Positions 1 through 6,528 of a stretch of DNA of 6,528 nucleotides are shown here, one piece after another. The position numbers and the translations under genes were made by a program. How positions within the stretch are numbered: the first letter of the stretch is position 1; each line of letters opens with the position of its first letter. The DNA is from Pseudomonadota bacterium (lineage in GTDB: Bacteria; Pseudomonadota; Alphaproteobacteria; ATCC43930; CGMCC-115725): NCBI GenBank assembly GCA_021790295.1, contig JAJYIC010000144.1, forward strand, positions 1-6,528, read 5' to 3'. The notes beneath the pieces were generated by a model. The model worked only from the letters and a program-made list of their open reading frames with translations, was not told the DNA's origin and made no database searches.

Positions 1-1
1 G

Positions 2-547
2 GCGAGCGAAGAGATGGCAGAGATCGCTCTGTCTGTGCGCCCTTTCGCCGTCTGCCTTGTCCCCGAAAGGCGGCAGGAGCTGACGACCGAAGGGGGGCTC
101 GATGCCGAAAGCGGCGCCGCCCACCTCGGAGCAATTATCGCCCCGCTCGCAAAGGCCGGGATTCGGGTGTCGCTTTTTATCGATCCTGACCCTCGCCAGA
201 TCGCCGCGGCGGCCCGTCTCGGGGCGTTTGCGGTCGAACTTCATACCGGCCGCTTTTGCGATAGCGAAGGCGCGCGCCGGAAAGGGGAGCTTTTGCGCCT
301 CGTCGAAGGGGCGGCGGAGGCGCGCCGGCAAGGGCTCGAATGCCACGCCGGGCACGGCCTTTCCTTTGCGACGGTGGGGCCGGTCGCGGCGATCCCCGAA
401 ATCGTCGAACTCAACATCGGCCATTTTCTCGTCGGCGAAGCGATCTTTTTGGGGCTCGGCGAAGCGGTAGAAAGGATGCGCAACGCGATCGCTTTGGGCC
501 GTGCCGGCGCGGCCCAAAGCGAAGCGCGCCGAGAGGGGCGGCGATGA
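2..547 (+). CDS. pdxJ: Pyridoxine 5'-phosphate synthase, 5'-truncated by the window edge
   Basis: PdxJ condenses 1-deoxy-D-xylulose 5-phosphate with 3-amino-2-oxopropyl phosphate to give pyridoxine 5'-phosphate, the ring-closing step of the DXP-dependent vitamin B6 route in the cytoplasm. The visible 181 residues match the C-terminal three quarters of this TIM-barrel family: CLVPERRQELTTEGGLD (about visible residues 18-34), VSLFIDPD (56-63), ELHTG (79-83), HAGHGL (115-120) and ELNIGHFLVGEAI (136-148). The frame is open to base 2, and the residues before the first ATG (base 14) already align with the family (EEM..IA). That ATG is therefore internal, and about 60-70 residues including the N-terminal active-site histidines lie upstream of the window. 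The tail after about residue 160 is Ala/Arg-rich and poorly conserved, and it carries a long inverted repeat. The TGA stop overlaps the acpS start, implying translational coupling. Confidence 0.96.
   Translation, partial: ASEEMAEIALSVRPFAVCLVPERRQELTTEGGLDAESGAAHLGAIIAPLAKAGIRVSLFIDPDPRQIAAAARLGAFAVELHTGRFCDSEGARRKGELLRLVEGAAEARRQGLECHAGHGLSFATVGPVAAIPEIVELNIGHFLVGEAIFLGLGEAVERMRNAIALGRAGAAQSEARREGRR
489..522 (+). other. Perfect 12-bp inverted repeat (strong RNA hairpin) in the 3' end of pdxJ
   Basis: TCGCTTTGGGCC at 489-500 is exactly complementary to GGCCCAAAGCGA at 511-522. Within the 10-nt spacer a further G-C, U-G and G-C pair can form, giving about 15 stacked pairs closed by CCGG. The hairpin lies in the variable tail of pdxJ, 21 nt before the acpS start codon and just 5' of its Shine-Dalgarno-like GAGAGGGG (531-538), which it leaves free. 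No T tract follows, so it does not look like an intrinsic terminator. A role in mRNA stability, processing or acpS translation is inference. Confidence 0.6.
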
Positions 548-945
548 TCATCGGCCTCGGCAGCGATCTCATCGATATCCGCCGTCTCGAAAAGGTGATC
601 GAACGTTATGGCGAGCGCTTTCTCGATCGGATCTTTACCGCGGTCGAGCGCGAGAAGTGCGATCGCAGGAAAAACCGGGCGGCGAGCTATGCCCGCCGTT
701 TTGCCGCCAAAGAGGCCTGTTCGAAAGCGCTCGGCACGGGCTTCAGGGGCGGCGTCTTCTGGCGCGATCTCGGGGTCGTCAATCTCCCTTCGGGGCGCCC
801 GGGGATGGAATTGACGGGCGGCGCATTGCGGCGTCTTTCGGCGATCACCCCTTCCGGGATGACGGCGCGGCTCGATCTCTCCCTGACCGATGAACCGCCT
901 TTGGCCCAGGCGGTCGTCATCATCAGCGTCATGCCCTCGCTCTAG
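544..945 (+). CDS. acpS: Holo-[acyl-carrier-protein] synthase
   Basis: AcpS transfers the 4'-phosphopantetheine arm of coenzyme A to the conserved serine of acyl carrier protein, activating it for fatty acid synthesis in the cytoplasm. The 133-residue length is normal for the family. It starts MIIGLGSDLIDI with the Mg-binding aspartate at D8. The second signature, RFAAKEACSKALGTG (residues 52-66), holds the metal-binding E57 and the conserved lysines K56 and K61. The C-terminal strand reads LSLTDEPPLAQAVVII (112-127), where homologues have a very similar strand. The ATG at 544 is chosen because the conserved first strand begins there and GAGAGGGG (531-538) sits 5 nt upstream. The frame is open further upstream, but that stretch lies inside pdxJ. 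The start shares ATGA with the pdxJ stop, the classic pdxJ-acpS pairing. A 40-nt gap follows before lepB. Confidence 0.96.
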   Translation: MIIGLGSDLIDIRRLEKVIERYGERFLDRIFTAVEREKCDRRKNRAASYARRFAAKEACSKALGTGFRGGVFWRDLGVVNLPSGRPGMELTGGALRRLSAITPSGMTARLDLSLTDEPPLAQAVVIISVMPSL

Positions 946-985
946 CCAGCATTCCTCTACCGATGGAAGGGCTTCCGGAATTTCG

Positions 986-1753
986 ATGAAAATGAAACCC
1001 GTTCGCAGAACCCTCCCCAAGGCGAAAGCCAAAGGAGGCGTCCTCGACACGATCAAGACCGTCGTCTATGCAGTCTTGATCGCGCTCGCCGTGCGCACCT
1101 TCGCCTATGAGCCGTTCAACATACCGTCCGGCTCGATGATCCCCACTCTGGACGTCGGCGACTATATCTTCGTTTCCAAGTTCTCTTACGGCTATAGCCG
1201 CTACTCTTTGCCGTTCGGCTTGCCGCTGATCCCCGGACGCATCTTTTTCCATCCGCCGCGGCGCGGCGACGTCGTCGTCTTCAAGCTTCCGACCAACCCT
1301 TCGATCGATTACATCAAAAGGGTCATCGGTCTTCCCGGAGACCGCGTCCAGGTGACGGACGGAGAGCTTTACGTCAACGGCAAGCTCGTGCCGCGAAAGC
1401 GGATCGGCGACTATATGGTTCATCAGGCGGGAGCCATCATCCCGCTCCGACAATATGTCGAGACCTTGCCGGATGGCGTAAAGCATAGAATCATCAAGAT
1501 GACCAACCAAGGAGCTTTCAACAATACCCAGGTTTATCACGTACCTCCCGGCGATTATTTCATGATGGGCGACAATCGCGACAATTCAGAGGATAGCCGT
1601 GTGCTTTCGGCGGTCGGTTATGTACCGGCGCAGAATCTTGTGGGGCGAGCCGAATTCATATTCTTTTCGATCAATGATTCGGCACGGTGGTGGCAGTTCT
1701 GGGAATGGCCTTTCGCCATACGCTACACGCGATTGTTCAGAGGCATTCACTGA
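986..1753 (+). CDS. lepB: Signal peptidase I (leader peptidase)
   Basis: LepB cleaves signal peptides from Sec- and Tat-exported preproteins at the periplasmic face of the inner membrane. The 255-residue product has a basic N-terminus, one membrane segment at about 23-40 (VVYAVLIALAV), then the S26 protease boxes: PSGSMIPTL with nucleophile S50, YIKRVIGLPGD with general base K111, and GDNRDNSEDSR at 195-205. It ends WPFAIRYTRLF, as many alphaproteobacterial homologues do. The ATG at 986 is preferred: GGAA at 977-980 gives a reasonable ribosome site, and the open frame upstream overlaps acpS with non-family residues. ATG 992 is a possible alternative. The 946-985 gap holds GGAAGGGCTTCC (965-976), a small inverted repeat next to the start. 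The gene is clearly lower in GC than its neighbours: by hand count 154 of 300 bases in 1381-1680 are G or C, against 196 of 300 in 1921-2220. Confidence 0.97.
   Translation: MKMKPVRRTLPKAKAKGGVLDTIKTVVYAVLIALAVRTFAYEPFNIPSGSMIPTLDVGDYIFVSKFSYGYSRYSLPFGLPLIPGRIFFHPPRRGDVVVFKLPTNPSIDYIKRVIGLPGDRVQVTDGELYVNGKLVPRKRIGDYMVHQAGAIIPLRQYVETLPDGVKHRIIKMTNQGAFNNTQVYHVPPGDYFMMGDNRDNSEDSRVLSAVGYVPAQNLVGRAEFIFFSINDSARWWQFWEWPFAIRYTRLFRGIH
1050..1082 (+). other. 10-bp inverted repeat near the 5' end of lepB
   Basis: CGATCAAGAC at 1050-1059 is exactly complementary to GTCTTGATCG at 1073-1082, with a 13-nt spacer. It lies inside the codons for the membrane segment, about 65 nt after the start codon. A hairpin here could slow ribosomes or be a processing site, but a repeat of this length could also arise by chance in 6.5 kb. 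Confidence 0.4.
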
Positions 1754-1777
1754 CGAGACAGGCGATCGAGCGGGAAA

Positions 1778-2503
1778 TTGTCGCAAAAGGACCTGGAGGA
1801 AACCCTCGGCACCGTCTTCAAACGGCCCGAGCTTTTGACCGAAGCGCTCACCCATCCGAGCGCGCTCGGCTTCACCCGCGGCCGGCGCCGCAACTCCAGG
1901 ACCCCGCCCAAAGGCTACGAAAGGCTGGAGTTTCTCGGCGACCGCGTGCTCGGCCTCATCATCGCCGATCTTTTGTGGCGCCGTTTCCCGCAAGAGCCCG
2001 AAGGGCCTTTGACGCGCCGGCATACTTCTCTCGTGCGCCGGGAAGCCCTCTTCCGCGTCGCCGAAGCGAGCGGTCTCGAAAACCATATCCTCTTGTCGCC
2101 GGCCGAAGCCGCGGCCGGAAATCCGGGGATCCTCGCCGATGCCTGCGAAGCGGTGATCGCCGCCCTTTATCTCGATGGCGGGTTCGAAGCGGCGCGAGCC
2201 CTTGTCGAACGCCTGTGGCAACCTCTTCTGGCGGAAATGACCCAACCCCCGCGAGACCCGAAAGGCGAGTTGCAGGAATGGACCCAGGCGCGCGGGCTCG
2301 GCCTTCCCTCTTACCAATTGCGCAAGCGTTCGGGACCCGACCATGCGCTCCTTTTTACGGTAGCGGCGGCGATCGCAGGGGAGGAGCCGGCGACGGCGAG
2401 CGCCTCGACAAAACGCGCCGCCGAAGCACAGGCCGCGGCGCTTCTTCTGGAACGCCTCTGCGGCAAGGAGAGCGGGAGGCGAGAGCGCTGTGACAAAGGA
2501 TGA
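1778..2503 (+). CDS. rnc: Ribonuclease III
   Basis: RNase III cuts double-stranded RNA, including the stems flanking 16S and 23S rRNA precursors and structured mRNAs. The 241-residue protein has an N-terminal catalytic domain with the signature YERLEFLGDRVLGL. E48, E51 and D55, plus D121 and E124 in ILADACEAV, match the family's metal-binding acidic residues. A double-stranded RNA binding domain follows from about 159 to 227 (PKGELQEW, then STKRAAEAQAAALLLERL). Between THPS and YERLEF lies an Arg/Lys-rich stretch about 13 residues longer than in E. coli. The start is inferred to be TTG at 1778: the lepB stop (1751-1753) is in the same frame, no ATG or GTG lies between, and this start gives the expected N-terminus. 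The ribosome site is weak (GAG 1768-1770, GGGAA next to the start). A CTG at 1793 preceded by AAAAGGA is a less likely alternative. The 3' end overlaps era. Confidence 0.95.
   Translation: MSQKDLEETLGTVFKRPELLTEALTHPSALGFTRGRRRNSRTPPKGYERLEFLGDRVLGLIIADLLWRRFPQEPEGPLTRRHTSLVRREALFRVAEASGLENHILLSPAEAAAGNPGILADACEAVIAALYLDGGFEAARALVERLWQPLLAEMTQPPRDPKGELQEWTQARGLGLPSYQLRKRSGPDHALLFTVAAAIAGEEPATASASTKRAAEAQAAALLLERLCGKESGRRERCDKG
2474..2479 (+). promoter_or_regulatory. Shine-Dalgarno site for era
   Basis: GGGAGG inside the 3' end of rnc lies 10 nt before the GTG at 2490. It supports GTG as the era start and translation coupled to rnc. Confidence 0.6.
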
Positions 2504-3398
2504 AAACGCGCGGCGTTGCGGCCTCGTCGCCCTCATCGGTGCGCCCAACGCCGGCAAGTCGACGCTTCTCAACCGCCTCCTCGGCGAGCCTCTGGCAATC
2601 GTGACGCCAAAGCCGCAAACGACGCGGAGCCGCCTTCTCGGCTTCGCCATCCTCGGCGCCACCCAACTCGTCCTCGTCGACACGCCGGGGATTTTCGCCC
2701 CGCGCCGCCGTCTCGACCGGGCCATGGTAAAGGCCGCCTGGTCGGGGGCCGAAGACGCCGATCTCTCGCTTCTTCTCGTCGATTGCGCGCGCGGCATCGG
2801 CGCCGATGTCGAGCGCATCCTGGACGGACTGGGAAAGCGGGGGCGAAAGGCGATCCTCGCCCTCAACAAGATCGACCTCGTCCGCCGCGACACCCTTCTC
2901 GGCCTTGCCGACCGGCTTTCGCGCAAAGCCTCTTTCGAACGGGTTTTTATGATCTCGGCCCTCAATGGGGATGGGGTCGGGGATCTCCGTTCCTATCTCG
3001 CCGAAAACCTGCCCGAAGGGCCGTGGCTCTATCCGGAAGACCAGCTTTGCGACGCGAGCGAGCGCTGGGTCGCCGCCGAAATCACCCGCCAGAAGGTGAT
3101 GATGCAGCTCCAGGATGAATTGCCTTACGCCTCGACGGTCGAAACCGAAAGCTGGGAAGAGAAAAAGGACGGAAGCCTCAGGATCGGCCAGATCATCACC
3201 GTCGAAAGGCCGGGCCAGCGCGCCATCGTTCTCGGCGAGGGGGGGCGGCGTTTGAAGGCGATCGGCGTCGAGGCGCGCCGGGAGATCGCCCTGCGCCTGC
3301 GGCGCCCGATCCATCTTTTCCTTTTTGTCAAAGTGCGCGCGAAATGGTCGGAAGAGCGCGAACGCTACCGTGAACTCGGCCTCGATTACGACGTTTGA
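2490..3398 (+). CDS. era: GTPase Era
   Basis: Era is an essential GTPase that binds the 3' end of 16S rRNA and helps assemble the 30S subunit. The 302-residue length is typical. G motifs appear in order: G1 GAPNAGKST (17-25), the G2 region PKPQTTR (40-46), G3 DTPG (64-67), G4 NKID (126-129) and G5 SAL (156-158). The C-terminal KH domain includes PYASTVETESWEEKKDG (212-228) and the GxxG-type loop in VLGEGGRRLKAIG (247-259), then HLFLFVKVRAKW (275-286), all hallmarks of Era rather than Der or other GTPases. The GTG start is chosen from the Shine-Dalgarno site at 2474-2479 and the short N-terminus before strand 1. It overlaps rnc by 14 nt in another frame, consistent with the common rnc-era coupling. 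A terminator-like hairpin spans its stop codon. Confidence 0.98.
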   Translation: MTKDENARRCGLVALIGAPNAGKSTLLNRLLGEPLAIVTPKPQTTRSRLLGFAILGATQLVLVDTPGIFAPRRRLDRAMVKAAWSGAEDADLSLLLVDCARGIGADVERILDGLGKRGRKAILALNKIDLVRRDTLLGLADRLSRKASFERVFMISALNGDGVGDLRSYLAENLPEGPWLYPEDQLCDASERWVAAEITRQKVMMQLQDELPYASTVETESWEEKKDGSLRIGQIITVERPGQRAIVLGEGGRRLKAIGVEARREIALRLRRPIHLFLFVKVRAKWSEERERYRELGLDYDV

Positions 3399-3410
3399 GA
3401 GGCCGATTTT
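3376..3410 (+). terminator. Possible intrinsic terminator spanning the era stop codon
   Basis: TCGGCCTC at 3376-3383 is exactly complementary to GAGGCCGA at 3399-3406, an 8-bp GC-rich stem with a 15-nt loop that contains the TGA stop of era. TTTT (3407-3410) follows directly. The loop is long and the T tract short, so termination may be partial. It fits a transcript boundary between era and recO. Confidence 0.4.
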
Positions 3411-3603
3411 CGCTCGCAACGCGGCCATGACGATTACTCAGACAGCCTCCGAGGCGGCTTTGGTGATTCGCCGCTGCCGAAGCGCGCTCCCGGACGAAAA
3501 GCCCGTTGCGGGCGCGGCAAACGGGGAGGCCCTGAAAGGGATGGCAATTCCTCTTCGTCCTCCCTAATTTTTGCGAGCGCAAGAGAGTTTGTTGCGGGCT
3601 TTG
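3399..3603 (+). other. era-recO intergenic gap, no convincing gene; several small hairpins
   Basis: This is the only sizeable gap in the window. Besides the terminator-like stem at its left end it holds GCCTCCGAGGC (3445-3455), the pair GCGGC/GCCGC (3454-3458 and 3470-3474), GCCCGTTGCGGGC (3501-3513), CCCTGAAAGGG (3530-3540), a TTTTT run (3568-3572) and the inverted repeat TTGCGAGCGCAA (3571-3582). A 46-codon frame from ATG 3427 to TAA 3565-3567 has no clear ribosome site or recognisable motif, so it is not called as a gene. If recO-parC has its own promoter it should lie here, but I see no clear -35/-10 pair. Confidence 0.5.
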
Positions 3604-4250
3604 ATGCAGTGGGTCGAACGAGGCTTTGTTCTCGCCCTCAGGCCTTATGGCGAGAACGCGGCGGTGATCGAGATTTTCACCCGCGCCCACGGGCGTCATA
3701 TGGGGCTCGTCCACGGCGCCCAGTCGCCGAAATGGCGCGCGGTCTTGCAGCCCGGGAACGAGGTCGAGGCGCGCTGGCGCGGGCGTCTCAGCGAACATCT
3801 GGGCACCTATCTTTGCGAACTTCTTTCGGCCCATGCCGCCCGGCTTCTCGATGACCGTCTGCGCCTTTTGGCGCTTTCCGCGGCGATGACGCTCCTTTCC
3901 CTCTCGCTTCCCGAACGCGAGCCTTTCGCCGATCTTTTTACCGAAACGGAAGCCCTTCTTTCTGCCCTCGAAGAAGCCGAGGCGTGGCCGCAGCACTATC
4001 TTTTTTGGGAACTCCGCCTTCTCGCTGCGCTCGGCTTTGGCCTCGATCCGAGAGGGAAGGCTTTGCCGCGGGTAGAAGGGCCGGAGGGGCAGGAAAACAT
4101 CGGCGCGGGGCTCGCGCTTACGGGCGGGCTTCTTTTGCGCGAGATCTTCGCCCCGCAAGGCCGCGCTCTGCCGCCGCAGAGAGCGCGCCTCGCCTTCCTT
4201 TTCGCCGCGGGCGGGCAAGAGGCCAAAGGGCGAGACGAGGCGAGGGCGCG

Positions 4251-4254
<4 letters not shown>
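3604..4254 (+). CDS. recO: DNA repair protein RecO, shortened C-terminal half
   Basis: RecO works with RecF and RecR to load RecA onto SSB-coated single-stranded DNA in gap repair. The N-terminal OB-fold domain is clear: MQWVERGFVLALRPYGE, then EIFTRAHGRHMGLVHGAQSPK (23-43) and VLQPGNEVEARWRGRLSEHLG (47-67). The helical part follows (LLSLSLPEREPFADLF, 97-112, and LRLLAALGFGLD, 137-148). A last helix GLALTGGLLLREIFAPQGRALP (169-190) matches the family's C-terminal region. At 216 residues it is shorter than the usual 240-250. The stretch between GFGLD and LALTG is only about 25 residues, and the cysteine/YVSP-type segment that alphaproteobacterial RecO usually has there is absent. ATG 3604 fits the family N-terminus, but TTG codons at 3589, 3592 and 3601 are in frame and a purine-rich AAGAGAG lies at 3581-3587, so the start is less certain. 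Its stop overlaps the parC start by ATGA. Confidence 0.88.
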
Positions 4255-6479
<2,225 letters not shown>

Positions 6480-6493
6480 TAGGGGCGCCCCTA
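6480..6493 (+). terminator. 14-nt perfect palindrome just after parC, weak terminator candidate
   Basis: TAGGGGCGCCCCTA begins one base after the parC stop codon. As RNA it can form a 5-bp stem with a GCGC loop, but no T tract follows, so intrinsic termination is doubtful. It could instead be a protein-binding palindrome. The remaining bases to 6528 contain purine-rich AAGGA (6515-6519) and end in GAGG (6525-6528), which could be the ribosome site of a further + strand gene starting past the edge. Confidence 0.3.
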
Positions 6494-6528
6494 AAGCCGA
6501 AGCCCTTTATTCCGAAGGATCACCGAGG

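Noticed and set aside
542..553. 12-nt palindrome CGATGATCATCG at the acpS start codon
   Set aside because: It follows from the ATG ATC ATC codons for the conserved MII start, and palindromes of this size are expected by chance.
890..985. Upstream extension of lepB from ATG 890
   Set aside because: It lies mostly within acpS, encodes Ser/Arg-rich residues unlike LepB, and lacks a good ribosome site.
1586..2965. 459-codon open frame on the - strand, longer than the sense genes it covers
   Set aside because: It runs antisense across lepB, rnc and era, three clear genes, and its product is Arg-rich low-complexity sequence with no motif. Long antisense frames are expected in GC-rich coding DNA.
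3984..4250. In-frame extension of parC by 89 codons into recO
   Set aside because: The added residues are the out-of-frame reading of recO, and ATG 4251 fits the ParC N-terminus and the ATGA overlap.
6517..6523. GATCACC resembling the 16S rRNA 3' end sequence bound by Era
   Set aside because: It is only a short match, is far from era, and has no surrounding rRNA-like sequence, so chance is the simplest explanation.

Overview
The window is a housekeeping block from the chromosome of a GC-rich alphaproteobacterium. The gene order pdxJ-acpS-lepB-rnc-era-recO-parC, all on the + strand, is a conserved arrangement in this class. The protein signatures also fit, for example RecO beginning MQWVERGFVL and ParC ending GFPRSNRF. 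Order or family cannot be fixed from this sequence alone. No mobile element, CRISPR array, tRNA, rRNA or accessory gene is visible.

Layout: the 5' edge cuts pdxJ (about its last 181 residues remain). Its stop overlaps the acpS start by ATGA. A 40-nt gap leads to lepB, and a 24-nt gap leads to rnc, which appears to start at TTG. The rnc 3' end overlaps the GTG start of era by 14 nt. A hairpin followed by TTTT spans the era stop codon. About 205 nt without a convincing gene follow. Then come recO and parC, again joined by an ATGA overlap. The last 49 nt hold a 14-nt palindrome and perhaps the leader of a further gene. This suggests two transcription units: (pdxJ)-acpS-lepB-rnc-era, and recO-parC with whatever follows.

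The genes cover vitamin B6 synthesis (PdxJ), activation of acyl carrier protein (AcpS), signal peptide removal at the membrane (LepB), double-stranded RNA processing (RNase III), small ribosomal subunit maturation (Era), recombinational repair (RecO) and chromosome decatenation (ParC). They are united by conserved co-location rather than by one pathway. rnc and era are functionally close, both acting in rRNA maturation.

I found no undescribed biological system. The points worth a second look are a long perfect inverted repeat in the tail of pdxJ just before acpS, a lower-GC lepB inside a GC-rich block, a RecO shortened in its C-terminal half, a basic insert in RNase III, the hairpin-rich era-recO gap, and a valine at the ParC position where many homologues carry the quinolone-interacting serine.
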